From: Nocardia beijingensis NBRC 16342
GTDB lineage: Bacteria > Actinomycetota > Actinomycetes > Mycobacteriales > Mycobacteriaceae
Direction: 5' to 3'
Assembly (NCBI RefSeq): GCF_001612785.1
Contig: NZ_BDBC01000051.1
Span: 1 to 64,000 of the forward strand
Length of the DNA stretch: 64,000 bases
Part shown: one piece after another, positions 25,276 to 34,727 of the stretch
Numbering within the stretch: the stretch's first letter is position 1
Layout of the letters: the number at the start of each line of letters is the position of its first letter
Program-made: the position numbers and the translations under genes
The notes under the pieces: model-generated
Told to the model about the DNA's origin: nothing
Database searches by the model: none
What the model saw: only the letters and a program-made list of their open reading frames with translations

Positions 25276-25728
25276 ATGAAGTTGATTCTTACCGCTGATG
25301 TGGACAACCTCGGTGCCCCCGGCGACACCGTTGAGGTCAAGGACGGCTACGGCCGCAACTACCTGCTGCCGCGCGGCCTGGCGATCGTGGCCAGCCGTGG
25401 CGCGCAGAAGCAGGTCGAGGGCATCCGCCGGGCGCAGGAAGCCCGCCGGGTCCGCGACCTGGACCACGCCAACGAGCTGAAGCAGGCCATCGAGGGCCTG
25501 GAGTCGGTCTCCCTGGCGGTGAAGACCGCCGGCACCGGCAAGCTGTTCGGTTCGGTGACCCAGTCGGACGTCGCGGCGGCCGTCAAGGCGGCGGGTGGCC
25601 CCGTCGTCGACAAGCGCAGCATCGAGCTGCCGAAGGCGCACATCAAGACGACCGGCAAGCACGGCATCGCGGTGCACCTGCACCCCGACGTGGTGGCGAA
25701 GTTCGACCTGACGGTCACCGCCGCCTGA
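25276..25728 (+). CDS. rplI: 50S ribosomal protein L9
   Basis: 150 residues; starts MKLILTADVDNLGAPGDTVEVKDGYGRNYLLPRGLA, the invariant L9 N-terminal RNA-binding domain. A long helix (about 45-75) connects to the C-terminal domain (IKTTGKHGIAVHLHPDV). GGGAGG lies six to ten bases before ATG. Last ribosomal gene before a strong terminator, so dnaB must have its own promoter. Confidence 0.98.
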   Translation: MKLILTADVDNLGAPGDTVEVKDGYGRNYLLPRGLAIVASRGAQKQVEGIRRAQEARRVRDLDHANELKQAIEGLESVSLAVKTAGTGKLFGSVTQSDVAAAVKAAGGPVVDKRSIELPKAHIKTTGKHGIAVHLHPDVVAKFDLTVTAA

Positions 25729-25744
25729 TTTCAGGGCATTACAT

Positions 25745-25782
25745 CGAGGACCACTCCCGTCTGCGGGCGGGAGTGGTCCTCG
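25745..25782 (+). terminator. Strong terminator of the rpsF-rplI operon
   Basis: 15-bp perfect arms CGAGGACCACTCCCG/CGGGAGTGGTCCTCG with an eight-base loop, followed by GTTGTG. Confidence 0.9.
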
Positions 25783-26357
25783 GTTGTGCCCGCTGCTACG
25801 CACTGATTAGTAGCCAGCTATTTGCCGAATGAGCGAGAGCGTCATTCGGGACAATCGGGGCGCCGTCGCGCACTTCACCGCCGCCCTGTTTTCCCAGCCT
25901 GTGGATTACTGGCGGAACCGACCGTCCGCAATGTGATTCAGGTCATATGCGACTCACGTGCTGTTAACCCAACACGCCCGGCTGTTCAACTTGGCCGACA
26001 CGCCGGTACTTCATTAATCCACACCTGGAAAAGCGCGGAAGTCCATGTCTATCTGCGTATTCGACCCTGTCGACCTGGGTTTTCCCCAAGTTGTACACAG
26101 GGGCTGCACACGGTTGGGTGAACTCTCCCCAAGTTATCCACAGCTGTGTGCACAGGGCGGTTTGGTACCCACCCGGCAGGTCGCCTAGGTTCGTCGCATC
26201 GCCGCGCGCCGACCGCTTCATGGCGCGCGCACGGACCGGTGCCGCGGCGGTAGCTGGAGCCCTGGTCAACGGCTTATCCGAACGTGTCGGTGCCCGGGAG
26301 TAAAACGAGTCGACAGGGTGCATCCCGGTCGTGGGGTAGAGAGGACGGTCGAGTCTG
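25783..26357. other. 575-bp intergenic region upstream of dnaB with DnaA-box-like sites
   Basis: No credible gene. The region is less GC-rich than its neighbours. It holds TTATCCACA (26134-26142, perfect DnaA box), TTGTACACA (26091-26099), TAATCCACA (26015-26023) and TAATCCACA on the minus strand (25908-25900), each of the last three one base off consensus. CCCCAAGTT followed by a box occurs twice, 43 bp apart (26084 and 26127). TAGAGA near 26338 may be part of the dnaB promoter. Confidence 0.6.
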
Positions 26358-29300
26358 GTGACAACCACCGATGACCGCGGGCACACGGATTTCCCGCCCG
26401 AACCTCCCGGCGAAGACTTCGGCCGCCAGCCTCCGCACGACATGGCGGCCGAGCAGTCGGTGCTCGGCGGCATGCTGTTGAGCAAGGACGCCATCGCCGA
26501 CGTCGTCGAGGCCCTTCGTCCCGGCGATTTCTACCGTCCTGCCCACCAGGCCATCTACGACACGATCCTGGATCTCTACGGGCGCGGCGAACCCGCCGAC
26601 CCGGTGACCGTCGCCGCGGGCCTCGACCGCCGTGGCGAACTCAAGCGCATCGGCGGCGCCCCCTATCTGGTCACGCTCACCCAGACCGTGCCCACCGCGG
26701 CCAACGCGGGCTACTACGCCGAAATCGTCGCCGAGAAGGCCATTCTGCGCCGCCTGGTCGAGGCGGGCACCCGCATCGTCCAGTACGGCTACGCGGGCGC
26801 CGACGGCCAGGACGTCGCCGAGGTCGTCGACCGCGCCCAAGCCGAGGTCTACGAGGTCACCGAACGTCGCACCAGCGAAGACTTCCTCCCCCTCGAGGAA
26901 TTGCTCCAGCCGACGATGGACGAGATCGACTCCATCGCCAGCCGCGGCGGCATATCCCTCGGCGTCCCCACCGGTTTCACCGAACTGGACGAAATCACCA
27001 ACGGTCTGCACCCGGGCCAGATGATCATCGTCGCGGCGCGGCCCGGCGTGGGTAAGGCGCTGGCATTGGACACTCCACTGCCCACGCCGACTGGATGGAC
27101 CACCATGGGTCAGGTGCAGGTCGGCGAAGAATTGCTGAATGCCGACGGCTTGCCCACCCGTGTCGTCGCGGCCACCGAAATCCTGACCGGACGCCCGTGC
27201 TACGAAGTCGAATTCTCCGACGGCAGCGTTCTCGTCGCCGACGAACAACATCAATGGCTCACCGATACGAGGGCATCCCGGCGGTCGAAGCGGGCTCACG
27301 CCGAAGTCCGCACCACCGGGGAAATCGCGAAGACGGTGCGGTGCGACACCGCTGATCGCAGGCTCAACCACTCGATCACCAACGCCGCGCCGCTGCAGTT
27401 GCCTGCGCGCGCATTGCCGGTGCCGCCTTACACACTGGGTGCCTGGCTCGGGGACGGAACGTCCGCCGCCGCACAGCTCACCTGCGCCGACCCTGAGATC
27501 ATCGCGCGCATCGAAGCCGAGGGAATCGTCGCCGTGCCGTCACGGTCGGCTCGGCTGCGCTATCAGCTGAGGTTGCCTGCCGACGAGCCGATCGCCGCAC
27601 GCGAGTGCGTGATTTGTGGAAAGGAATTCATTCCCTTCACCAGCGAGGTTCGCACCTGCGGGCGGTCTTGCGGCGGAAAGGCACGGTTCCATTCGGCTCC
27701 GGTACCTGCGCCTCGTTGCCCGAATTGTGGCGAGCGTTCGATCGGTCTGCGCCTGTGCCAGAGATGCCGGAACACCGTCGGCAGCCTGCAGGCGCGTCTT
27801 CGGTCCCTTGGCGTTCTCGGTGACAAGCACATTCCCATCGAGTACCTTCGCGCATCCGAACAGCAGCGCCGTTCCCTTCTGGCCGGCCTGCTCGACACCG
27901 ATGGCACGGTGACACACGGCGGTGCCGTGCAGTTCTGCGTCACGAACGCCCGGCTGATCAGCGATGTGTACGAACTGATTGTCAGCCTGGGTTACCGCTG
28001 CCATGTGTCCACGAAACGAGTCCCAGGGCGTTCGGAGGAATCGTCCACCGCGTACACCATCACCTTCTCAACCGACGACGAGGTGTTCGGCCTGTACCGG
28101 AAGGCCGTACTTCAGAAGGAGCGGCGCGCGAGCCACAGCACAGCGCGTTCGAACTCGCGTTTCATCGTCGACGTGCGCCGGATCGAGAGCGTGCCGGTGC
28201 GCTGCGTCGAAGTGGACAACGCCGCTCACCTGTATCTGGCGGGACGCTCGATGATTCCCACCCACAACTCGACCCTGGGAATGGATTTCATGCGCAGCTG
28301 CTCGATCAAGCACGGCTTGGCGAGCGTCATCTTCTCGTTGGAGATGAGTCGCACCGAGATCGTCATGCGCTTGTTGTCGGCGGAGGCGAAGATCAAGCTC
28401 GGGGATATGCGGTCCGGGCGGATGAGCGACGACGACTGGACGAAGCTGGCGCGGCGGATGAGTGAGATCAGCGAAGCACCGCTGTTCGTGGACGATTCGC
28501 CGAACCTGACGATGATGGAGATTCGCGCCAAAGCGCGGCGTCTCAAACAGCGCCACGATTTGAAACTCGTGGTGGTGGATTACCTCCAGCTGATGACGTC
28601 CGGAAAAAAGGTCGAATCCCGTCAGCAGGAAGTCTCCGACTTCTCCCGCAATTTGAAACTGCTGGCCAAGGAACTCGAAGTGCCGGTAGTCGCCATCAGC
28701 CAGCTCAACCGCGGTCCCGAACAGCGAACCGACAAGCGCCCCATGGTGTCCGATCTCCGCGAATCGGGCTGCATGCCCGCCAGCACCCGCATCCTCCGCG
28801 CCGACACGGGCGACGAAACCACGCTCGGCGACCTGCTGTCGAGTGGGGAACAGCCGTTGGTGTGGTCGCTCGATGAACGGATGCGGATGGTCGCGCGGCC
28901 GATGGTGAAGGTGTTCTCCAGCGGGCGCAAAGAAGTGTTCCGGCTGCGCCTGGCATCCGGCCGCGAAGTGGAAGCGACGGGGAACCATCCGTTCTTGACC
29001 CTGGATGGCTGGATTCCGCTCGACAAGCTGTCGGTCGGCGACCGACTCGCCACTCCTCGCCGGGTACCGGAACCGGTGCACACGTCGCGGATGCCCGATG
29101 CCGAGGTCATCCTGCTCGCCCACATGATCGGTGACGGCTCCTGCGTGAAGCGGCAGCCGCTGCGCTATGCCAGCATCGATGAGGAAAACCTGGCGGTGGT
29201 CACCGAAGCAGCGACACATTTCGGCGTCACCGTCGCTCGTGACGACTACGCGGCAGCGAGGGTCACGACACTTCGGCTGCGCGCTCCGAACCGACTCGCC

Positions 29301-30227
29301 CGCGGCAAACGCAATCCGATTGCCGCGTGGCTGGATGAACTCGGCCTGTTCGGTCTGCGCAGCTATGAAAAGTTCGTACCCAAGCGTGTCTTCGCGCTTC
29401 CCAATGATCAGATCGCATTGTTCCTGCATCATCTCTGGGCAACGGACGGTTCCGTGCGCTGGGATGCGAAGGGACGTCAGGCGAGGATCTACTACGCGTC
29501 CACCAGCCGCCGCCTGATCGATGATGTAGTCCAATTGCTGCTGCGCTTGGGCGTGCACGGCCGCATCAAAAAGGTCGCCAAGACCGGTTACCGGGATTGT
29601 TGGCATCTCACTATCGACGGCGCGGAGAATCAGACGATCTTCCTGCGTGACATCGGGGTGCACGGTGCACGGGGGCAGTCCGCCCGAGCAGCCCTTGCCC
29701 AATTGGAGCCGATGACACGCAATACCAACGTCGACACGGTTCCTCGCGAGGTTTGGTCGAAGGTTCGTACGCTGCTGAGCGCCAAAGGCATGACGCACCG
29801 CGAATTCTCGGCGGCGATGGGTTCACGTTTCTGCGGATCGACCATGTGGAGGCACTCGCCCAGTCGATCCCGGCTCGCTCGGGTGGCAGCAGTGCTGGAA
29901 GACGCGGAAATCGAAATGTTCGCCACGAATGATGTCTTCTGGGACAAGATCGTCGACATCACCAGCCTCGGTGAGCAGGACGTCTACGACGGCACCGTGC
30001 CCGGGACACACAATTTCGTCGCGCAGGGAATCTCGGCGCACAACTCCTTGGAACAAGATGCGGATATGGTCATCCTGCTGCATCGTCCCGACGCTTTCGA
30101 GCGCGACGACCCGCGCGGCGGCGAGGCGGACCTGATTCTCGGCAAACACCGTAACGGTCCCACCGCCACAATTACCGTCGCCCACCAATTGCATCTTTCG
30201 CGGTTCGTGGACATGGCGCGCGGCTGA
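26358..30227 (+). CDS. dnaB: Replicative DNA helicase DnaB with two inteins
   Basis: 1289-residue precursor from GTG. Removing residues 234-637 and 805-1229 leaves a 460-residue helicase, the normal DnaB length. The N-terminal primase-binding domain begins PPHDMAAEQSVLGGMLLSKDAI. The RecA-like motor has its P-loop divided: GVGK before intein 1 and STLG after. Walker B region KLVVVDYLQLMTSG and the RESG/SLEQDAD motif divided by intein 2 follow. DnaB forms the hexameric 5'-3' helicase at the replication fork. Both interruptions sit at the most conserved active-site positions, so helicase activity depends on splicing. Confidence 0.97.
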   Translation: MTTTDDRGHTDFPPEPPGEDFGRQPPHDMAAEQSVLGGMLLSKDAIADVVEALRPGDFYRPAHQAIYDTILDLYGRGEPADPVTVAAGLDRRGELKRIGGAPYLVTLTQTVPTAANAGYYAEIVAEKAILRRLVEAGTRIVQYGYAGADGQDVAEVVDRAQAEVYEVTERRTSEDFLPLEELLQPTMDEIDSIASRGGISLGVPTGFTELDEITNGLHPGQMIIVAARPGVGKALALDTPLPTPTGWTTMGQVQVGEELLNADGLPTRVVAATEILTGRPCYEVEFSDGSVLVADEQHQWLTDTRASRRSKRAHAEVRTTGEIAKTVRCDTADRRLNHSITNAAPLQLPARALPVPPYTLGAWLGDGTSAAAQLTCADPEIIARIEAEGIVAVPSRSARLRYQLRLPADEPIAARECVICGKEFIPFTSEVRTCGRSCGGKARFHSAPVPAPRCPNCGERSIGLRLCQRCRNTVGSLQARLRSLGVLGDKHIPIEYLRASEQQRRSLLAGLLDTDGTVTHGGAVQFCVTNARLISDVYELIVSLGYRCHVSTKRVPGRSEESSTAYTITFSTDDEVFGLYRKAVLQKERRASHSTARSNSRFIVDVRRIESVPVRCVEVDNAAHLYLAGRSMIPTHNSTLGMDFMRSCSIKHGLASVIFSLEMSRTEIVMRLLSAEAKIKLGDMRSGRMSDDDWTKLARRMSEISEAPLFVDDSPNLTMMEIRAKARRLKQRHDLKLVVVDYLQLMTSGKKVESRQQEVSDFSRNLKLLAKELEVPVVAISQLNRGPEQRTDKRPMVSDLRESGCMPASTRILRADTGDETTLGDLLSSGEQPLVWSLDERMRMVARPMVKVFSSGRKEVFRLRLASGREVEATGNHPFLTLDGWIPLDKLSVGDRLATPRRVPEPVHTSRMPDAEVILLAHMIGDGSCVKRQPLRYASIDEENLAVVTEAATHFGVTVARDDYAAARVTTLRLRAPNRLARGKRNPIAAWLDELGLFGLRSYEKFVPKRVFALPNDQIALFLHHLWATDGSVRWDAKGRQARIYYASTSRRLIDDVVQLLLRLGVHGRIKKVAKTGYRDCWHLTIDGAENQTIFLRDIGVHGARGQSARAALAQLEPMTRNTNVDTVPREVWSKVRTLLSAKGMTHREFSAAMGSRFCGSTMWRHSPSRSRLARVAAVLEDAEIEMFATNDVFWDKIVDITSLGEQDVYDGTVPGTHNFVAQGISAHNSLEQDADMVILLHRPDAFERDDPRGGEADLILGKHRNGPTATITVAHQLHLSRFVDMARG
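27057..28268 (+). other. Intein 1 in DnaB P-loop: class 3 (Ala1, WCT) with LAGLIDADG endonuclease and zinc ribbons
   Basis: 404-residue intein inserted after GVGK. First residue is Ala, not Cys/Ser, so class 1 splicing is impossible. The class 3 triplet is visible: Trp67 (DEQHQW, block B), Cys383 (VPVRCVEVDN, block F) and Thr402 (MIPTHN, block G); terminal Asn, then Ser as +1 residue. This is the mechanism described for the mycobacteriophage Bethlehem DnaB intein. Endonuclease motifs are LGAWLGDGT and LLAGLLDTDGT. Between them lie CVICGKEF...CGRSCG and CPNCGERS...CQRC, two zinc-ribbon-like clusters. Confidence 0.9.
28770..30044 (+). other. Intein 2 in DnaB: class 1 (Cys1) with LAGLIDADG endonuclease
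   Basis: 425-residue intein inserted between RESG and SLEQDAD, the same position as the Synechocystis DnaB intein. Cys1 (CMPASTRILRADTG), block B ATGNHPFLTLDGW with the TxxH histidine, block F VYDGTVPGTHNFVAQG and terminal HN with +1 Ser give an intact class 1 set. Endonuclease motifs LLAHMIGDGS and LHHLWATDGSV are both present with acidic residues. A helical DNA-binding-like stretch lies around residues 350-390. Confidence 0.92.
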
Positions 30228-30457
30228 GTTCTGCTGGCGATGAGCATCGGGGCGCCGCGTGTGTCCGTATGCCATCGCGCCGCGGCGTCGTCGCTGTGCT
30301 CTGGCTCACTTCAGGCGAGGAGGCACTCGGCCGCTCGAACCCTTCCATCCGGAACCGAGTAACGCTCGGGGCCCCGACCACGACGTCCTCGGTGACGTAT
30401 GGCCCGTCGGGGGGCTTGTCCGTCCACTTTGTCGGTGTATGGAATGGGAATCAGGAC

Positions 30458-32134
30458 ATGGCTCTTCGCGAGTTCTTCGCGCGGCATCGTATCGCTTCGG
30501 CGGTCGCCGCACCGGCGGCGTTGGGAGTGGCGGCGGTCGTCGCCGCCTCGTTGGCGCTGACCTCGACGCCGGAAACCAGGGAAACGCAGCTCACGACATC
30601 CGTCACGGAGTGCCGCGACATGGTCACCATCTCGGTGGCCGGCCGCAACGACACTCCGGTGGAGGGGACCACCAAGATGCTGGTGGACGCCAACGGCAAC
30701 CCCTTGCCCGCAGCGCTGTCGGGCGATCACAGCAGCGAGTGGGTCGATCCGGTCGTCAACGCACCTGCCGACGACGTCGATCCGGACGCGTACGCCGCGG
30801 TCTACATCGCCTATCCGGCGAATATGTCCACCTACGAGGACGCCGTGAACGCTGGTGTCGCGAACACCGAACGGGTGATGCGGGAGATCGCCCAGGCGTG
30901 CCCCGACACCAAGTTCTCGATCGTCGGCTACAGCGAGGGCGCCGACGTCGTCCGCCGCGTCGCGATGAAGATCGGCCATCAGGAACCCGGCCAGGACGGC
31001 GCCTACGGGATCGTGGACCCGGACGACGTCGTCGGCGTCGTCATCCTCGCCGATTCGGGTCGCTCGGCGGGCGACGGGCCGTTCCCCGGATCGAAGGACC
31101 CGTTCGGCAACCCGGACGGCTTCGACCAGAAGTATCAGAACGGCGCCAACCCGGTTCCCGGGCGGGGCGCGGTGCAGGGCACCAGCGGTGACTTCGGCGC
31201 GCTGAACGGCAAGATCGCGTCGTTCTGCTCCGACGGCGATCTCACCTGCTCGGCGCCGCAGAACATCTCCCTGCTGCAATTGGTGGTCAATGTCGGCAGG
31301 CAGTTGAACGTCGACGCGCTCGAGCGCGACGGGCTCACGCCCGCGACCGGTCAGGACGTCGCCGTGGTCCTCGGGCGGATCGCGATGGCGGCGTTCGCGG
31401 ACATCCAGTCGCAGCCGAACTGGATGCAGAGCGACGAGACCTTCTTGCAGGTGCTGTTGCGGGTGTCGGACCCGGCGTACAAGCCGGGGGAGAAGAAGGC
31501 ACCGGCTCAGGCGGAGGCGATTTCCACGAACGAGATGTCGCCGCTGGCCTACCTGCCGCAGAAGGTGCTCAACGAGATCGTCGGACTGATCGTGACGAAC
31601 CAGAACACGATCCCGGTCATTCTGAGCGACCCGTACAACCTCACGCTCGGGCCGAACCACACCGGTCACCACTTCGACTACTGGGACGACGCCGACCCCG
31701 CCGCGGGCAAGCCGCTGACCTCGGCGGAGTACGCCGCCGCCTGGCTCACCCATCTGGCGAAGCAGGCGCAGGCCGGTAAGCAGGTCGACCCGACGTCCAA
31801 GCCGCAGGCGGCGGATCTGGCCGCCGTGTACAAGGCGGTGGAGACCACCTCGGCGACTCCGACGACCGAGCCCGCCAAGACGTCGACCACGTCGCAGGCA
31901 CCGACCAGCGCCGCACCCACGACGACCAGCGCCGCGCCGACGACGACCGGAACCACGCAGCAGCCGACGACGACGGCGCCGAGCTCGAGCACCACCTCGG
32001 CGCCGGCGGTCACCACGCCGCCCGCTCCGGCTCCGGTCGCGGCTCCGGTCGAGACGACCAAGCCCACCACTACGGAATCGACCACGACGACTACGCAAGC
32101 GGCGCCGACCACGACCGCGAAACCGTCGAACTGA
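30458..32134 (+). CDS. Secreted cutinase-family serine esterase with Thr/Pro-rich tail
   Basis: 558 residues from ATG. The N-terminus REFFARHRIASAVAAPAALGVAAVVAASLAL is a positively charged signal or anchor segment. The alpha/beta hydrolase core has the nucleophile elbow IVGYSEGAD (about residue 157), FCSDGDLTC (Asp and paired cysteines) and a later His region GPNHTGHHFDYW. The last 110 residues are Thr/Ser/Pro/Ala-rich, suggesting a cell-wall or glycosylated stalk. Mycobacterial and nocardial cutinase-like enzymes hydrolyse lipid or polyester substrates outside the cell. The open frame upstream of 30458 is not coding-like. Confidence 0.9.
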   Translation: MALREFFARHRIASAVAAPAALGVAAVVAASLALTSTPETRETQLTTSVTECRDMVTISVAGRNDTPVEGTTKMLVDANGNPLPAALSGDHSSEWVDPVVNAPADDVDPDAYAAVYIAYPANMSTYEDAVNAGVANTERVMREIAQACPDTKFSIVGYSEGADVVRRVAMKIGHQEPGQDGAYGIVDPDDVVGVVILADSGRSAGDGPFPGSKDPFGNPDGFDQKYQNGANPVPGRGAVQGTSGDFGALNGKIASFCSDGDLTCSAPQNISLLQLVVNVGRQLNVDALERDGLTPATGQDVAVVLGRIAMAAFADIQSQPNWMQSDETFLQVLLRVSDPAYKPGEKKAPAQAEAISTNEMSPLAYLPQKVLNEIVGLIVTNQNTIPVILSDPYNLTLGPNHTGHHFDYWDDADPAAGKPLTSAEYAAAWLTHLAKQAQAGKQVDPTSKPQAADLAAVYKAVETTSATPTTEPAKTSTTSQAPTSAAPTTTSAAPTTTGTTQQPTTTAPSSSTTSAPAVTTPPAPAPVAAPVETTKPTTTESTTTTTQAAPTTTAKPSN

Positions 32135-32143
32135 TCGACCCAC

Positions 32144-32178
32144 GGGCCGCGATCAGCCTCCGGGCGTGATCGCGGCCC
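32144..32178 (+). terminator. Terminator after the cutinase gene
   Basis: 12-bp perfect arms GGGCCGCGATCA/TGATCGCGGCCC with an 11-base loop, beginning nine bases after the stop codon. Confidence 0.8.
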
Positions 32179-32265
32179 TCGGCGTCTTCGCTCAGAAGGC
32201 CACTCGGATTCGCCTGCCGACGCGCGAAGAGTGCGGCGTAATCGGCAGACCGCCCGACGGCCACG

Positions 32266-33486
32266 TCAGTCGTGCACGGCCCGGAGGTTTCGGCCGAGCA
32301 CTTCGATGCGATGGCGTTGGAGCTGCGCGAATTCCTGGGGATGATGGATCTCGACGCTCAGCCGCCCATCGAACGTGCTGATGACGCAGGTACCGCCGCC
32401 GGGTTGCTGCGGGCGGCGTCCGGTCAGGTCCGGCTTCGCGAGCATGGTGGAGTGGAAGTCGTCGACGCGCAGCTCGTCCTGCGCGGGGAGCGGCGGGATG
32501 GTGCCCCAGTTGGTCGCGATGACCACGCCGGGCAGGGCCGGTCGCGGCGCCGCCGCCATGTCGGGGATGCTCAACGGTGTGCGCTGCACGATGCCCGCGG
32601 ACAGGCCCGCGTGCAGCGCCGCGCCGATGCCGCGGGCTGATTCCACCAGCGTCACGTCGGATGCGGGGGACAGGTAATTGGCGAAACCGAGGACATTGGT
32701 CCCTTCGGTGGCGCCGATCGACGGGCTGACCCTGGTCCGCAGGTCGACGGAGTACAGGTAGAGCAGTCCGGTGAGCGGGAGTTCGCGGATCTCGGCTTCG
32801 GTCCGCAACAGCGCGGCCGACACCAGACCGTGCACCGTGACGTTCTCGCGGTGCCCGACGGCGACCAGCGCGGCGGTCTCCTCCCGGGTGAGCAGGCATC
32901 GGGTGGTGCGCAGCGTCGGATAGTCGTCCTCGCGCGGCGGCGGGACCTGCGGCGCGGCGGCGGCGTTCGCGGCGCCGGGCAGTGCCATCTTCTCGATGCC
33001 TCGCGCCGCGAGCAGGTGCTCCACCGGTTCTGGGAACGTGTGTACCGGCGCGTCGAGAGTGGCGCCGCCGAGCGCGTCCCGGTACCCGGCCCAGAATGCG
33101 GTGACGATGACGAACGCGTGGAACGCGTCCGCGACGCTGTGATGGAGCACGAGGGTGACGCAGGCGGTATCGCCGTCGCGTACCACGCACAGTCCGCAGA
33201 CGCCCGTGCGCTGGTCGAATTTCGCTCCGCTGAGGGGCGATTCGGGGTCGCCGTCGGCGACGAACATCTGCGGCGGGGCATCCGACGCGACGAAGACCCG
33301 ACCACCATCCGCGGCGGACTCGATGCGGGCGCGCAGCACCGGGTGCGTCCTGGCGACGGACTCCAAGGCGGCCGTCAACGCGGACAGGTCCAACCGGCCG
33401 GATACCCGTGCCGCATAACCGATGAAGACCTCGCCCGCGGCGAACATCTCCTCGCTCGGGGCAAGTCGGCGGATCACGTCGACCAC
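32266..33486 (-). CDS. PapA-type acyltransferase (condensation-domain fold)
   Basis: 406 residues from GTG 33486, with GGAAGG seven bases upstream; the frame extends to 33720 without family similarity. DVIRRLAPSEEMFAAGEVFIGY resembles the N-terminus of PapA5. The catalytic motif is LVLHHSVADAFHAF (HHxxxD, about residue 130). The second conserved loop of this fold is represented by NWGTIPPLPA. Such enzymes move acyl chains from a carrier to an alcohol in complex-lipid assembly. No partner PKS is next door, so the lipid made is unknown. Confidence 0.85.
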   Translation of the reverse strand: MVDVIRRLAPSEEMFAAGEVFIGYAARVSGRLDLSALTAALESVARTHPVLRARIESAADGGRVFVASDAPPQMFVADGDPESPLSGAKFDQRTGVCGLCVVRDGDTACVTLVLHHSVADAFHAFVIVTAFWAGYRDALGGATLDAPVHTFPEPVEHLLAARGIEKMALPGAANAAAAPQVPPPREDDYPTLRTTRCLLTREETAALVAVGHRENVTVHGLVSAALLRTEAEIRELPLTGLLYLYSVDLRTRVSPSIGATEGTNVLGFANYLSPASDVTLVESARGIGAALHAGLSAGIVQRTPLSIPDMAAAPRPALPGVVIATNWGTIPPLPAQDELRVDDFHSTMLAKPDLTGRRPQQPGGGTCVISTFDGRLSVEIHHPQEFAQLQRHRIEVLGRNLRAVHD

Positions 33487-33737
33487 GATGATGCCTTCCC
33501 TTCGCTTCCGGCGAAGACTAGCCCGAAGACCGTTGTCTGCGCGCATCATTCGCTCAAATGGGACGAACAGGACAGCAACGGGCGTGCCCTGGCGCCTTAC
33601 CGGAGCCGGGAAGCTGGACGTGTCGGATGATCGGATCACCTGGCTAAGCTCCCAGTGGTCGAAAGCGAGGGGAGCATGTTCCCAACCTCCGGCGCCGAGT
33701 CGGTCACCGTCCGTCCGCACCGCGGAGCGGTCGCGCG

Positions 33738-34649
33738 ATGACCCGCCGCGGGTGGGCGCTGTTCCTGGCGATGGGCGTGATCTGGGGCGTGCCGTACGCG
33801 ATGATCCGCGTCGCGGTGGTTGACCTCGACCCGATCGTGGTCGCGTTCGGCCGCACGCTGATCGGCGGCTTGCTGCTCCTGCCGGTCGCGCTGTACGCCG
33901 ACGCGCTGGCGCCGGTGCTGCGGCGGTGGCGACCGCTGCTGCTCTACACCCTGATGGAGATCACCGGGCCGTGGTTCCTGATCGGGTACGCCGAGACCAC
34001 GCTGCACAGCTCGACGGTCGGCCTGCTGATCGCGGCGGTGCCGCTGATCGCCGTGGTGATCGTGACCGTGCTCGGCCACGACCGGTTCGACGCGCGCCGG
34101 GTGGCCGGTCTGCTCGTGGGGTTCGCCGGCGTCGCCGCGCTCGTCGGTTTGGACGTCGACCTGGGGAACCCGGCGGCCATTGCCGCGATCGGGCTGACCA
34201 CGGTCGGCTACGCGGTCGGGCCGATCGTCATCAATCGCGCGTTGGCCGATCTGCCCCCGCTCGGTGTGGTGACCGCGTCGCTGCTGCTCGCGGCGGTGAT
34301 CTACGCGCCGTTCGCGGGATGGCTGCGCCCGTCGCGCCTCACCGCCGACGCGGCGTGGTCGGTGCTCGGGCTCGCGGTGGTCTGCACGGCCGTGGCGTTC
34401 CTGTTCTTCTTCGCGCTGATCGCCGAGGTGGGCCCGGCCCGTGCCACGGTGATCACCTACATCAATCCCGCGGTGGCGATCCTGCTCGGCGTCACGGCGC
34501 TCGACGAGCCGCTGACCGCGGGCATGGCGATCGGCTTCCCGCTGGTCATCCTCGGTTCGGTCCTCGGAACCGCGCGTGGGCGCGGCGAAGTGGTCCGTGC
34601 GGACGCGCCGGCCGCGCCGGAGGCCGCCGCCCAAGTACCCGAGAGGTGA
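33738..34649 (+). CDS. EamA family (DMT superfamily) transporter
   Basis: 303 residues, about ten transmembrane helices in two EamA repeats. The first begins FLAMGVIWGVPYAMIRVAV and the second contains ITYINPAVAILLGVTALDEPLTAGMAIG, a typical closing motif. A short charged tail follows. Substrate unknown. Divergent from the PapA-like gene and 18 bases before a methyltransferase open frame, possibly co-transcribed with it. Confidence 0.88.
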   Translation: MTRRGWALFLAMGVIWGVPYAMIRVAVVDLDPIVVAFGRTLIGGLLLLPVALYADALAPVLRRWRPLLLYTLMEITGPWFLIGYAETTLHSSTVGLLIAAVPLIAVVIVTVLGHDRFDARRVAGLLVGFAGVAALVGLDVDLGNPAAIAAIGLTTVGYAVGPIVINRALADLPPLGVVTASLLLAAVIYAPFAGWLRPSRLTADAAWSVLGLAVVCTAVAFLFFFALIAEVGPARATVITYINPAVAILLGVTALDEPLTAGMAIGFPLVILGSVLGTARGRGEVVRADAPAAPEAAAQVPER

Positions 34650-34727
34650 TCGCCACGGCGCGCGGACATGGCAGTCGCACCGTCGCCCGGGCATTCGATC
34701 CGGGGAGTAGGTAATACGCTGCTCGGG

